From positions 1 to 64,000 of the forward strand of contig JAYOTG010000003.1 of assembly GCA_038150305.1 (NCBI GenBank): a stretch of DNA of 64,000 nucleotides, written 5' to 3'. A program made the translations under genes and the position numbers. The stretch is from MGIIa-L3 sp038150305. Its GTDB lineage: Archaea; Thermoplasmatota; Poseidoniia; Poseidoniales; Poseidoniaceae. The first letter of the stretch is position 1. The number at the start of each line of letters is the position of its first letter. Below the pieces are notes generated by a model that searched no databases, had not been told where the DNA came from, and saw only the letters and a program-made list of their open reading frames with translations. Below are positions 1 to 9,234 of the stretch, one piece after another.

Positions 1-70
1 GACTGCGGATGTAAGTACGAAGCTTCGGCGACGTATTCAGTCCAGCAGCACTAATCGTTCGAGCATCTTT
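1..70 (+). rRNA. 23S rRNA, 3' end (partial)
   Basis: The left edge holds the last part of a large-subunit rRNA. The segment around 45-66 (GCAGCACTAATCGTTCGAGC) matches the conserved terminal block of 23S rRNA (the ...UACUAAU...CGAG region before the closing helix). The rest lies outside the window. A run of six or more T at 68-73 follows directly and may mark the end of the transcript or a processing point. The exact 3' end is estimated. Confidence 0.75.
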
Positions 71-126
71 TTTCGTGCACTTGCATCGCGAGTGCCCTTC
101 ATCGACGAGCTCATGCCAATGCTCCC

Positions 127-140
127 AGCGTGTACACGCT
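127..140. other. Palindrome in the 23S-5S spacer
   Basis: AGCGTGTACACGCT is a perfect 14-base palindrome 26 bases before the 5S rRNA. A second small stem (GCACT/AGTGC, 77-81 with 91-95) lies upstream. In this position they could be rRNA processing stems or part of a 5S promoter. There is no tRNA in the spacer. Confidence 0.35.
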
Positions 141-165
141 GCGTCCATCCAATTCGAAAGGAGAT

Positions 166-286
166 GGGTGCACGGTCATAGCGTAGGTGTTTACCCGGTC
201 CCATTCCGAACCCGGAAGTCAAGCCCTGCTGCGTCAGTCCTGGTACTGTGGTACGAGAGTCCACGGGAACGGCTGTCACTGTGCCC
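166..286 (+). rRNA. rrf: 5S rRNA
   Basis: About 121 bases beginning GGGTGCACGG and ending TGTGCCC, which pair as helix I (with G-U pairs). The internal segment CCCGGTCCCATTCCGAACCC (194-213) is the hallmark loop B/helix III sequence of 5S rRNA, and the TACGAGAGTCC region fits loop E/helix IV. It is linked to the 23S rRNA with a spacer of about 95 bases. Ends are set by helix I and could be off by a few bases. Confidence 0.9.
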
Positions 287-371
287 CTCTCCTTTCCTCC
301 TCATCCCCGAACCAATTCATCCGAGCGAAAGCGAGGTCAAGGTTCAATTGAGACCGACGGGAGGCCGAGAC

Positions 372-1034
372 ATGACGATCGCCACCACCGATCTGCTTGG
401 TTCGGATCAGGTCGGCGTCTATCTTGCCCGCGTGGGCAACGTGCTGTTTCACCCCCTTGAGCTCGAACCGTCCTCCATCGAACTCCTCGACGCGACCCTC
501 GGGTTGGAGCGGTGCCCGATTTCCATCGGCGGCTCTAACCTCGTAGGCGCGCTCCTCGCCGGCAACAGCCGGGGCATGGCGGTGGCCGACATCGTGTCAG
601 ACCGCGACATCGATGCCCTGACCTCGTACGGCGATGTGGTGGTCATGGAAGGTGGTGTCAACACCGCCGGCAACCTGATGATCGCGAACGAACAAGGCGC
701 CGTGGTGTCGCCTTCCATTCCCCGAGATGGCCTTGAGGTCTTGGCCGATGTGCTGAACGTCGACGTTGCGGCCACGACCATCGCCGGCCAAGATGTCGTT
801 GGTTCCCTGGCCGTGTGCAACGCCCATGGCGTGTTGCTGCATCCTGATGTGACCGCAGAGGAAGTTGAAGTCATTCGAAGCGTTCTCGCGGTTGACCCCA
901 TGGTGGGCACCGTGGCCTTTGGATCGCCATACGTCGGGGCAGGCTCCTGCGCCTCGGATACAGGCGCCATCGCCGGCCAAGCGACAACTGGACCTGAATT
1001 GAACCGGCTCGAAGATGCTCTCGGGCTGCTTTGA
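372..1034 (+). CDS. eif6: Translation initiation factor aIF6
   Basis: 220 residues, the usual length of archaeal IF6. This anti-association factor binds the large ribosomal subunit and keeps it apart from the small subunit during late maturation. The protein shows the repeated pentein-fold blocks of the family, each with a GS..VG..L...N..G motif (for example near residues 51-65 and 140-155), and it lacks extra domains. The ATG at 372 is preceded by GGGAGG at 359-364, a good Shine-Dalgarno at 7 bases spacing. The same frame is open much further upstream through the 5S gene, but that part is non-coding. It lies directly after the rRNA genes, which suits a ribosome biogenesis role. Confidence 0.93.
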   Translation: MTIATTDLLGSDQVGVYLARVGNVLFHPLELEPSSIELLDATLGLERCPISIGGSNLVGALLAGNSRGMAVADIVSDRDIDALTSYGDVVVMEGGVNTAGNLMIANEQGAVVSPSIPRDGLEVLADVLNVDVAATTIAGQDVVGSLAVCNAHGVLLHPDVTAEEVEVIRSVLAVDPMVGTVAFGSPYVGAGSCASDTGAIAGQATTGPELNRLEDALGLL

Positions 1035-1080
1035 TCTCGCCCGCGAAGATTGAAGAGCCGCTGTCAACGACAAACTGCAC

Positions 1081-1986
1081 ATGGGCGAAATGCTGTATCA
1101 GGGGAAGGTCAAGCAAGTCTGGAGCACGGACGACCCTGACCTTCTTGAATTCCGATTTACCAACCAAATCTCTGTGTTCGATCAAATCATTCCATCCCTC
1201 ATCCCTCGGAAAGGCGAGACCCTCAACCGCACCACCGCGCACTGGTTCAAACTGGTCGAAGAGGCGGGCATTTGCGGCACGCACCTCGTTGAGGTGAACG
1301 CGCCTGACCGTTGCCTTGTGCGGAAAGTCGAGGTCATCAAGGAACCCGGCATGGTGCCTCGTGACGCTGAGTGGGTGTTTGTGCCGCTCGAGTTCATCAT
1401 TCGTCATTACCTCGCCGGCTCAGCATGGCGCAGGTTCCAGCGTGGCGACATCGACCCGACCGTGCTCGGCATCGAAGGTGAGGCCACCTACGGCATGAAA
1501 CTCCCCAACCCCCTTGTCGAGGTGACCACGAAATTCGAGGCCTACGATCGCTTCGTCGACCGAGAGGAAGCGCTGGCCATTTCGAACATCACCGATGGGG
1601 AATTTGATGCCATCATCCGCGCGGCCCTTGCGGTGGATGAAATCATCGAGGCGGAAGCCGCGAAGAATGGCTTGATCCACGTGGACGGGAAGAAGGAATT
1701 CGCCCTTGGTCCAGGTCGAAAGGTCGTCCTCGTGGACACCTTTGGTACCCTTGACGAGGACCGCTGGTGGGATGCTGAAGCCTACGAAGAAGGGGAGTGT
1801 GTCGAATTGTCCAAGGAATTCGTGCGCCAGCACTACGTGGACACCGGTCACCAGGCCGCCTTGCAGAACGCTCGAGACACGGGCGCGGAAGACCCTCCGA
1901 TTCCCGCGCTTCCGCAATCGGTCATCGATGAGACGGCTGCGCTCTATGCATCGATGTACGAGCGGCTGACCTCGGGCACCTTTTGA
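1081..1986 (+). CDS. purC: Phosphoribosylaminoimidazole-succinocarboxamide synthase (SAICAR synthetase)
   Basis: 301 residues. It catalyses the ATP-dependent joining of aspartate to CAIR in de novo purine synthesis. The N-terminal GEMLYQGKVKQVWSTDDPD is the family's nucleotide-binding entry (YxGKxKxxY-like). The conserved NRTTAHWFKLVEE and CLVRKVEVIKEP segments follow, with the later EFALGPGRKVVLVDTFGTLDEDRWW region carrying substrate-binding residues. It starts 46 bases after aIF6 on the same strand, so the two are probably co-transcribed. No other pur genes are nearby, and there is no clear Shine-Dalgarno before the ATG. Confidence 0.93.
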   Translation: MGEMLYQGKVKQVWSTDDPDLLEFRFTNQISVFDQIIPSLIPRKGETLNRTTAHWFKLVEEAGICGTHLVEVNAPDRCLVRKVEVIKEPGMVPRDAEWVFVPLEFIIRHYLAGSAWRRFQRGDIDPTVLGIEGEATYGMKLPNPLVEVTTKFEAYDRFVDREEALAISNITDGEFDAIIRAALAVDEIIEAEAAKNGLIHVDGKKEFALGPGRKVVLVDTFGTLDEDRWWDAEAYEEGECVELSKEFVRQHYVDTGHQAALQNARDTGAEDPPIPALPQSVIDETAALYASMYERLTSGTF

Positions 1987-1989
1987 GCC

Positions 1990-2631
1990 TTAGGCGTGAC
2001 TGCGGTGCAGGAGCCCGACGCTCCGTCGTTCTGCACCGCGTAGCATGGCTCCGAGGTGCTTCACGGCATCACGCAGGCCCCCGTCGAGGGGTTCGTCTGC
2101 AGCCACGGTCCAACTTCGTCCCATCAGGCCCACCCTGAGGTCTTTGATGTCTGCAACGTCGAGCCATCCATGCAAGCGGAGGCCACCGGGTCCTTCCGAC
2201 GCGCTGGGATGGTCGTGGTCAATGCCCATGGCCAATTTCTCAATGAGGTTGAACAGGTCATCAAATGCGTCTTCATGACCTTTCGTGGGTCGCATCCAAG
2301 CCTGCAGGTAGGTCAAGAGTGATCCATCACCGGAAGGAAATCGCCCAAAGCGTTCGGTGTGTCGGTCGTCGGCGACCTCGAGCCGCGTGCCGTCGTGCCG
2401 GCGCTCGAGCCCAAGGACGAAGGTCAGCGTTGCATCGTCCATCGGAACGTCCGTTCGGCACGACGCACCTGATGCATCACCAAGTCGATCTATGCGTGAT
2501 GGGTCCAAGGCGATGACGCCCTGCCATGCTTCGGTTGAATCTGGCGCATCGATAGCCTCGAGCACCGCTTCAATCAGGTCCCCTCGGATTGGGTCCAAGG
2601 TGTGGAACGGCGCGGTGCTTGCGGTATCCAT
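1990..2631 (-). CDS. Hypothetical protein, soluble, 213 residues
   Basis: I do not recognise a family. The protein is acidic to neutral, with no signal peptide or membrane segment. It alternates short beta-rich pieces (residues 65-85 and 150-175) with helices. It ends only three bases from the purC stop (convergent) and begins 35 bases downstream of the stop of the giant surface protein, so it is probably the last gene of that minus-strand unit. ATG at 2631-2629. The coding bias matches its neighbours, so the gene is probably real, but its role is unknown. Confidence 0.6.
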   Translation of the reverse strand: MDTASTAPFHTLDPIRGDLIEAVLEAIDAPDSTEAWQGVIALDPSRIDRLGDASGASCRTDVPMDDATLTFVLGLERRHDGTRLEVADDRHTERFGRFPSGDGSLLTYLQAWMRPTKGHEDAFDDLFNLIEKLAMGIDHDHPSASEGPGGLRLHGWLDVADIKDLRVGLMGRSWTVAADEPLDGGLRDAVKHLGAMLRGAERRSVGLLHRSHA

Positions 2632-2666
2632 GGCGCGCCCACCTGCCTGTGGGTCAAGACCCTTCC

Positions 2667-5600
2667 TCAGTCGTCGAAGAATCGCGACATGCGCTCTTCC
2701 AGCGATGGTCGCGGCGCATGGGCGTCACCGTCCAGTTCACGACGCAGCATGGCCAACCGACCCGATGCACCTTCGTCAGGAATCTCGATGACGTCGTGTT
2801 CCTGCTCCGCCTCTTCCTCTGAGATCGGTGGTGTCGACTCGATGTCCTCGAGCATGCTGATGACCGGCTCGGGCGAGGGCTCAGGTGCGTCCTCATCCTT
2901 GGGTGTCGACGCGATTGACGTCAACGTCGCCTCCTTCTTGACTTCGGGGCCACGTTGAACGGCCTGTCCAGTACCACTCGGAAGGAAGAATCGACCTCCG
3001 ACGGCCACAACTAGCAGGGACGCCAAGGCCCACAACCAGTCTCGCGTTCCGAGGTCAAGGGGACTTGGCCCTCGGTAGATGGCCGTCAGGCTGTCGTCTG
3101 AGGGCGTGTCGTCCACGTCGAACGGGAGGTCACAACGCACTACGGCCGTGATGAGCGCATCCTCCTCAAAACCAAGATTGGTGAGGTCCACGTTCAAGGT
3201 CGGGGCGAACGTGCCTGTCACGTCGATGAGGATGGATTTCGACGTCGAACCGTCGGTGAAGGTCAAGGCGCACGCCGTGTCTTGAATGAGGTCCGTGCCT
3301 TGCCTTCGAACGCCGATGGAGGCCATGCCGTCGTCGATGTCGAACCGCTCGATGCCAAGGTTCCAACCCGCTGCCCTTGACGTGCCCGTCCATGCGCTTT
3401 GCTCTACCTCTGCACCCCTGGCGTCGTGCACGAACAACGTGACGTGAACGTTACCAGGCCCAGGCGACCAACCCGAGGCGTTGATCGACCACGACACGCT
3501 GCCGTTGTCGGTCACGATGAGGGACGTGGACGACAGCGGGACCGAGGCACCGTCTCTTGTTGTGGCAAACCACGTGATACGTTCGACGCTTGTGCTGCTT
3601 GCCTCACAGGTCCACATCCGCTCAGATAAGGCCGCTCGCCCGAAGTCGTCTGGAGCATCTTCGCTGTCGCATGCAACCGTTACGGTCGGCGCAGTGCGGC
3701 CAATCTGGTGGAGTTTGAGCCCTTCCTCGCCGATGGTCAAACCGTACGCTCCTGCAGTCATCGTGTGGAACACGTGCGTGCCGTCAGTCAGGTCAACCGA
3801 GGCGGTGCCGCCTACGGTGCCCACGACCACCGGGCTACTGGCAAAGGCGACGTCGGCTTGCCGTACCTCCAGCGTCATGTCGATTGGGTCAAGGCGAGGG
3901 TGATCGATAGACACCGTGATGAGACGTCCCGTGCCGTCCCAGTCGCTTGACGGTTGGATGGAAATCGGGAGGCCTTGGACCTCACCAGGAGCGAGGACCA
4001 TGCGGGTCTCGCCGCTGGTGGTCCAACCTTGGGGGAGCCCGCTTAGAGCGAGCTCGAGCGTGCTCAGATCGTTTCCGTCGTTGCGCACCCACGCCGTTGG
4101 CATGCCTCCGGTGGTGCTGAGCATCCAGGGCCCCTCCACGCCGTGGGTGATGGCGGCCTCGGCTGACATGCGCACGGGGATCTGGTGCTGACTGGATCCT
4201 GTTCCGTCTCCGTTTGAGATGCGAAGGTTGAGGGTCCCAACATCACCGGCCTCCGTGCCGTTTGGTGGCGTGACGTTGATTGTGACCGATGTTTGTCCGA
4301 AAGGCTCCACATCAGTGCCGTTTGCCGGAAGCGCGACAGGCCAACCCTCTGCGACCTTGGAGAACCATGGGTCTTGGTGGCTGTTCCCCAGGTGTTGGAT
4401 TGGAACGGTGATGTTGCCACCGCTCGGGGGGACGACAAGGTCCACGCCGGTCAGGTTCACCGCCCATCCTGATGCACGTGCCACCACCATGTGGTGCGTC
4501 ATGCTCGCAAGGACCTCATCGTTCCAGACCGCCTCGATGTGAAGCGCCAAGGTGGTGCCGTTCCAAGCATCGCTCGGAACGTCGTAGCTCGTTTCAATGG
4601 TCGTCGAGGTTCCAATTTGGATGACGCCGCTCTCCGCCGTGGTGGTCGCCCATGTGCTTTGATCGCCATCGATACGCTGAACTTCGGGGCGCAATCGAAG
4701 CGTGAAATTGTCCGCCGCGTTCCCCGTGTTTGCCGCGGTGACGTTCAACGCAATCGCGCTTGCCGGGAGCACCGCCATCGGGGGTTCACTCGTGTTCAGC
4801 CCCCAAGACCGGTCTGGAGCGGCTGCCACCGGGACGAGCACGCTGTCCGCGACGCTTCCGTTTTGCAAGGAGGTTGCAGTGAGTCGAAGGCCGAAGGCTT
4901 CCAACGCCGGCACGTCACCGTCCACCGTCACCGACATCGTCAGGAACGAGGATCCGCCTTGAGCGACGGCCTTGGTCGGCGTGGGGGTCGACCACGACAC
5001 GTTTCCTGCCGATGGGGCGGGGTCGAGCGAAGCCACAAAGCCATAGGTGTCGGCATCGTTGCCGGGGTTGCTCAACCTGACCGTCATGTCCTCAGATGCA
5101 CCTACCTCGAGGACGGTGACGCTCGTGGTGCTGCTTGGTTCAACGAGCGTGAGGGACACGTCGTTCCGCTGCAACACGTGCAAGCTGAACGTCAGGTCAC
5201 CTGATGCAACGTCATCGGTTGGCAGGCTCCAAGCGTGCCGTTGAGGTGGGGCATTGGCAGGCATCGTGACGTTCACCACGAAGTTGGTCACGGTGTTCGG
5301 TGTACCGATGACCTCCAGTGTGGTGGAATTGAGGCTGGCTCCCTCGGTTTCGAAGGTCCACGTGCTTGGGAGAGATGCGAAGACCGTGCTGTCCCATTGC
5401 ACCGTTCCCGTGCTCGGCAGTTCAGCGTCCACCGTGTACGTCACCGTCACGTTGGGGAAGATCCGCTGGTGCGGAGGTTCGACGGTCGTCCGACTGGCGT
5501 GGAAAGTCACTTCGAGCACGCGGCATAATTCTCCTTCCCCTTCGCCGATGCACACGGTGAGGTCCACCACGTTGGACGCTCCATATCCCACGTTGGAGGG

Positions 5601-8249
5601 AACGTCAACGCTCGCTCGGAGCATTTTGAATTCGTCGGGTTGGAGGGTGAGCGTGTACTGTTCCTGCCCTTCGGCGTCCTCAACCCGAGGGCTGCCCCAC
5701 GTGCTCGTGGACCAATCGATGGAGGTGGTCGTCTCGGCAGCGTTGCCGAGGTTTTCGATGGAAAACCAAGCGGTGGCCACGTCACCGGGACGACCGCCGC
5801 CCGTGCTGGTCGCTGTTCCATCCGGTCCTTCCAAGTCCAAGCCGCGTGTTCTGAGGACGTCGACCGGGACGCGTACCGTCGCGTTGGTCCCGAGGTCACC
5901 CACACGTTCGACCTTCACGTCGAACCAGCCTTCTTCGTCACCCAACGCCGAATTGGGTACGGTGAGGTCCCACGACATCGTGGTGATTTCACCTGCGGTC
6001 AGGGAAAATTGAGTCGGGCTGGCCGCAGCCAGGGACCAACCTTCAGGCAAGTCCTCGTCGGTCCACGTCACTTGCCACGTGGCTTCACGCGTGCCCGTCG
6101 ACCTGATCTCCACCTCCACGCGCTCGGCGGTTCCCGGTGCAACGGTTGGGGTTTCAACCGGCCCAGCCAGATCGACGGCATAGGGGGGGCGAACGTTGAG
6201 CGTGAACGTGGCCACGTTGTTGTCTTCTCGAGCCTCGCTGATGTTGTTGTTCGGGTCCAAGATGAGTTCGAATTCAGAGGTTCCGAGCGAAGCCGTGAGG
6301 CCCACGGAAAAAGAGGCCGTGGTGCCTTCACCGCTCGGGTCAATCGGTTCCAAATCGTTCAACCTGTACCTCGAGATGACCGCACCGTCCTTCAGCAGCA
6401 CCGCATCGACCTCGTCCAGCGCCGCTTCAGTCCCAACGTTTTCGAAACGTGCTGAAACCGTGTACGCCTCTCCAGGGTCTGGGTCTTCAGGCGTGAAAAA
6501 CAGCGCACGACCGTCCGAAAGGGTCTGCAGGTCGGCTTGCCGCTGAGAGACGAGCATGTCACCAAGCAGGATGTCCAAGTGGCCGTCGCCGTCCATGTCG
6601 CCTGCGGCTGGCGCGGCCCACGTGCGGTGGGGGAGGGAGACAGGGTCTTCCCACGGCGTCGAGACGTCCGTTGGGGCTCCAGTTTCGCCGTCAAAGCAAT
6701 GCAATTTCCGGCCAAAGGCCACCAGGAGTTCTGCGGGGCCGTCGCCGTCCACGTCAATCCACAGCGGTGGCGCGACGGCAATCTCGTCGTTGTCGTTGCC
6801 GCTGCCGCGTTCCATGGTTCGACTCCATTCCTTGACCGGAGGATCCGCGGTGATGTCGTGGCAACCCGCCATGCCTTGTCGATTGAAACTCGTTGCCGAG
6901 GTCGAGTACCACGTGACCCAACAGAGCCGGTCATGCACGCCGTCTTCATCGGTGTCAATCGGGAGCGGGGCGGCATCAGCATACCCGTTTGGCGCTCGGA
7001 AGGAAAACACCTCAGTGGTCGAGGTCAACTCCATCGCCACGAAGCGTGCTCCACTCCCTGAAGTTCGGCCGTTCGCGTCTGTTGGCACGGTGAGGATGAC
7101 CTCGGGTTCAGCATCCGCGTCAAGCTGTACGATGACAGGTCCCGGTAGCTTGAGTCGGGGCGCATCTTGGTCAGAATCGGTTCCGGGGACAGGAGCCCGT
7201 TCCCAATCGAGGGCGCCGTTTCCGCCGTCCACCTTCCAGGCCCACATCGCTCCACTGGAGGCGTCGATGGTGGTCAACACCACGTGAACGTTTGACGCGT
7301 CCATGCGGACTGCGGTCGGATCAGAGGGATGCGTGCCGCGGTCAAGCGCCACCTCCCAAAGCAGTGCACCAGGCGTTGCGCCGCTCAGCGGGAGCCCAAC
7401 GAGGGTGGGGTCATCGGTGGCTTCATCGATCACGGCGAGCACAAGATCAGGAGCACCGTCGAGGTCAACGTCCGTCAACAGCGGTTGCGTGACTGCCCTG
7501 TGCCCACTTTGTGAGGAGGGCAAGTGAGGGGACGCTGCACTAAGGCTGTAATCTGAGTCGGACCACGTCCACAGGCGCTCATTGCTGTGCCCGGTCCGCA
7601 CCCATCCTGACGCATCGCATTCCAATTGCGGTGACCAGGCTTGAACGTCCAATCCACTGCTCGTGTCTTTGCTCACGATGATTTCCACGTCACCGTCGTC
7701 GTCGATGTCGGCCACCACCGGCGTGGAGCGAATGGTTTCTGACGTGCCAAGATTGACCTCCCAAGCGACTTTTGCTTCGTCGCCGGTGATCAACCGCATG
7801 GTATGGTCCGAGCCATCCGGCGAATCGATGACGAGCGCAAACATGTCACCGGCCGCACAGCGTTCTTGTGCAGCCTCGCTGCGAACCACGTTCGCTGACA
7901 AATCCAAGATGAGGCTGCCGTAGGTGGTGACCCCTCCTTCCTCACTGCCGACCCAATTGATGACGGGGTCGTCGATGGTGCCAAGCACGGTCACGTTGCT
8001 CGCAGCGCCCATACCCGGTCCGCCCGTGGGGGCGTGGTCGGGCATGGTCCCATTTTTGTTGGCTGAACCCATGTATTGAGACCAGGGTTGTGACGGTGCA
8101 TCGCCCCCCTCGCCTGCTCCGCTCGCTGCGGAAGGAGGAGGGAGGGCCTGCGGTTGCACGAGGCCCATGCCCAAAGGAAGGAGGAACATCAGGAGCAGGA
8201 GCGTAGCCACCCCCTTTGCATCCCACAACGTCCGAGGGGGGGCTTCCAT
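2667..8249 (-). CDS. Giant secreted FG-GAP/VCBS and CARDB repeat protein with C-terminal membrane anchor
   Basis: 1860 residues. A signal-like hydrophobic stretch covers residues 14-32. Residues about 175-565 carry at least five FG-GAP/VCBS-type calcium-loop repeats (VVADIDDDGDVEIIV near 178, TDVDLDGAPDLVLAV near 259, DVDGDGPAELLVAF near 499, AGDMDGDGHLDILLG near 549), so this part is probably a beta-propeller. A CARDB-like beta-sandwich follows at about 580-700 (NVGTEAALDEV...NNISEAREDNN). A long tandem of similar Ig-like/CARDB/NEW3-type sandwiches runs to about residue 1500. One membrane helix (WLWALASLLVVAVGGRFFL, near 1738-1757) is followed by a charged cytoplasmic tail of about 100 residues. 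It is probably a cell-surface adhesin or structural protein. A CATAACAACC element near 8270-8279 (minus strand) lies about 25 bases before the ATG and could be its TATA box. Confidence 0.75.
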   Translation of the reverse strand: MEAPPRTLWDAKGVATLLLLMFLLPLGMGLVQPQALPPPSAASGAGEGGDAPSQPWSQYMGSANKNGTMPDHAPTGGPGMGAASNVTVLGTIDDPVINWVGSEEGGVTTYGSLILDLSANVVRSEAAQERCAAGDMFALVIDSPDGSDHTMRLITGDEAKVAWEVNLGTSETIRSTPVVADIDDDGDVEIIVSKDTSSGLDVQAWSPQLECDASGWVRTGHSNERLWTWSDSDYSLSAASPHLPSSQSGHRAVTQPLLTDVDLDGAPDLVLAVIDEATDDPTLVGLPLSGATPGALLWEVALDRGTHPSDPTAVRMDASNVHVVLTTIDASSGAMWAWKVDGGNGALDWERAPVPGTDSDQDAPRLKLPGPVIVQLDADAEPEVILTVPTDANGRTSGSGARFVAMELTSTTEVFSFRAPNGYADAAPLPIDTDEDGVHDRLCWVTWYSTSATSFNRQGMAGCHDITADPPVKEWSRTMERGSGNDNDEIAVAPPLWIDVDGDGPAELLVAFGRKLHCFDGETGAPTDVSTPWEDPVSLPHRTWAAPAAGDMDGDGHLDILLGDMLVSQRQADLQTLSDGRALFFTPEDPDPGEAYTVSARFENVGTEAALDEVDAVLLKDGAVISRYRLNDLEPIDPSGEGTTASFSVGLTASLGTSEFELILDPNNNISEAREDNNVATFTLNVRPPYAVDLAGPVETPTVAPGTAERVEVEIRSTGTREATWQVTWTDEDLPEGWSLAAASPTQFSLTAGEITTMSWDLTVPNSALGDEEGWFDVKVERVGDLGTNATVRVPVDVLRTRGLDLEGPDGTATSTGGGRPGDVATAWFSIENLGNAAETTTSIDWSTSTWGSPRVEDAEGQEQYTLTLQPDEFKMLRASVDVPSNVGYGASNVVDLTVCIGEGEGELCRVLEVTFHASRTTVEPPHQRIFPNVTVTYTVDAELPSTGTVQWDSTVFASLPSTWTFETEGASLNSTTLEVIGTPNTVTNFVVNVTMPANAPPQRHAWSLPTDDVASGDLTFSLHVLQRNDVSLTLVEPSSTTSVTVLEVGASEDMTVRLSNPGNDADTYGFVASLDPAPSAGNVSWSTPTPTKAVAQGGSSFLTMSVTVDGDVPALEAFGLRLTATSLQNGSVADSVLVPVAAAPDRSWGLNTSEPPMAVLPASAIALNVTAANTGNAADNFTLRLRPEVQRIDGDQSTWATTTAESGVIQIGTSTTIETSYDVPSDAWNGTTLALHIEAVWNDEVLASMTHHMVVARASGWAVNLTGVDLVVPPSGGNITVPIQHLGNSHQDPWFSKVAEGWPVALPANGTDVEPFGQTSVTINVTPPNGTEAGDVGTLNLRISNGDGTGSSQHQIPVRMSAEAAITHGVEGPWMLSTTGGMPTAWVRNDGNDLSTLELALSGLPQGWTTSGETRMVLAPGEVQGLPISIQPSSDWDGTGRLITVSIDHPRLDPIDMTLEVRQADVAFASSPVVVGTVGGTASVDLTDGTHVFHTMTAGAYGLTIGEEGLKLHQIGRTAPTVTVACDSEDAPDDFGRAALSERMWTCEASSTSVERITWFATTRDGASVPLSSTSLIVTDNGSVSWSINASGWSPGPGNVHVTLFVHDARGAEVEQSAWTGTSRAAGWNLGIERFDIDDGMASIGVRRQGTDLIQDTACALTFTDGSTSKSILIDVTGTFAPTLNVDLTNLGFEEDALITAVVRCDLPFDVDDTPSDDSLTAIYRGPSPLDLGTRDWLWALASLLVVAVGGRFFLPSGTGQAVQRGPEVKKEATLTSIASTPKDEDAPEPSPEPVISMLEDIESTPPISEEEAEQEHDVIEIPDEGASGRLAMLRRELDGDAHAPRPSLEERMSRFFDD

Positions 8250-8349
8250 CAGGTGGAGTGGGCCGCGCGAGGTTGTTATGGGTTTGGTGTGATGAGGCCA
8301 AAGAACGAGCGCCTGCGCGCCAAATCCTCAGCGCCGTCACCGTGCGCTT

Positions 8350-8356
8350 CATATAC
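8350..8356 (+). promoter_or_regulatory. Candidate TATA box of the rpo7 operon
   Basis: CATATAC is the only A/T-rich element between the divergent giant surface gene and rpo7. If used, transcription would start near 8378-8382 and leave a leader of about 80 bases. Two identical copies of TGACGGACGG (8361-8370 and 8411-8420), 50 bases apart, lie in or at the start of that leader. They may be regulatory or part of an RNA fold. Confidence 0.4.
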
Positions 8357-8463
8357 GGGGTGACGGACGGCAGAACGACTTCGGTCGCTCCCTCCAGAGG
8401 CATCCGCCTGTGACGGACGGAACCGGTTCCCGGCCCGTGGAGTGACCCGGGGGGGAACTTGCG

Positions 8464-9009
8464 ATGTACAAAATTGTCAGCAAAGAGGACACCATCCGCA
8501 TTCCTGCGGAGTACATGCGTCGTGGCGCTTCGCTCGACCAACACATCGACCGATTGGCGATGACCGCCTTTGAGGGTCGCTTCGACGAGCAGAACCGTTT
8601 CGTCCTCGTCACCTCCAACCACGAAGCCATCGGTCGTGGCCGCATCATTCACGGCGACGGCGCCATCTACCAGAAGGTCAAGTTCGATGCCGTCGTCTTC
8701 TGCATGGAAGACTACGAGGTCGTCGAGGGCGCTGTTTCTGAGATCAACGAATTCGGCGCGTTCATCCGCATCGGCCCGATGGAAGCCCTGCTCCACAAAT
8801 CGCAGATCATGGAAGACATGGTCGATGTCAACGTTGGAGCCGGCATCATCGAAGGCCGCTCGGGCGGCAAGCGCTTGGCCGTTGGTTCACACGTCCGTGC
8901 CCGCATCGTGTCCCTCTCCCCAGACACCACCGACCCCCGCCGGTCCAAGATCGGTTTGACCTGCAAGCAGCCCGGCCTTGGTAGCCAGGCATGGGAGAAG
9001 GACAACTGA
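8464..9009 (+). CDS. rpo7: DNA-directed RNA polymerase subunit Rpo7 (RpoE')
   Basis: 181 residues, typical for the archaeal homologue of eukaryotic Rpb7. It forms the stalk of RNA polymerase with Rpo4 and contacts nascent RNA. The N-terminal RNP-like domain (MYKIVSKEDTIRIPAEYM at the start) is followed by an S1/OB domain from about residue 80 (GAVSEINEFGAFIRIGPMEALLHKSQI). This is the standard order for the subunit. It heads the cluster rpo7-spt4-rps24e-rps27ae, a widely conserved archaeal arrangement. Its own ATG lacks a clear Shine-Dalgarno, unlike the three genes behind it. Confidence 0.96.
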   Translation: MYKIVSKEDTIRIPAEYMRRGASLDQHIDRLAMTAFEGRFDEQNRFVLVTSNHEAIGRGRIIHGDGAIYQKVKFDAVVFCMEDYEVVEGAVSEINEFGAFIRIGPMEALLHKSQIMEDMVDVNVGAGIIEGRSGGKRLAVGSHVRARIVSLSPDTTDPRRSKIGLTCKQPGLGSQAWEKDN

Positions 9010-9015
9010 GGTGAT

Positions 9016-9222
9016 ATGATGCCAGCACAACCCTTTGCCTGCGGCGAATGTCACATGATTCTGGCCGACAAGGTCGACCAATGCCCTCGCTGCCCAAGCG
9101 CTCGCGTCTCCACCGACTGGCAGGGCTTTGTCATCATCATGCAGCCTGAGCGCTCGGAAATCGCCAAGCGTCTCCAGGTCAGTCAACCTGGGCAGTATGC
9201 CCTGAAGGTGAACGTCTACTGA
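9016..9222 (+). CDS. spt4: Transcription elongation factor Spt4 (RpoE'')
   Basis: 68 residues, a zinc-ribbon protein that pairs with Spt5 to raise RNA polymerase processivity. The ribbon is visible as CGECHMI (residues 9-12, CxxC) and CPRCPS (about 23-26, CxxC), followed by the GFVIIMQPERSEIAKRL core typical of archaeal Spt4. Two ATGs are adjacent (9016 and 9019). GAGGTGA at 9008-9014 is very close to the first and better spaced for the second, so the real start may be 9019. Six bases separate it from the rpo7 stop. Confidence 0.95.
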   Translation: MMPAQPFACGECHMILADKVDQCPRCPSARVSTDWQGFVIIMQPERSEIAKRLQVSQPGQYALKVNVY

Positions 9223-9234
9223 GGAGAGATTGTC

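Noticed and set aside
75..371. Upstream extension of the aIF6 frame through the 5S rRNA
   Set aside because: That part encodes no IF6-like sequence and covers the 5S gene; the Shine-Dalgarno at 359-364 supports the start at 372.
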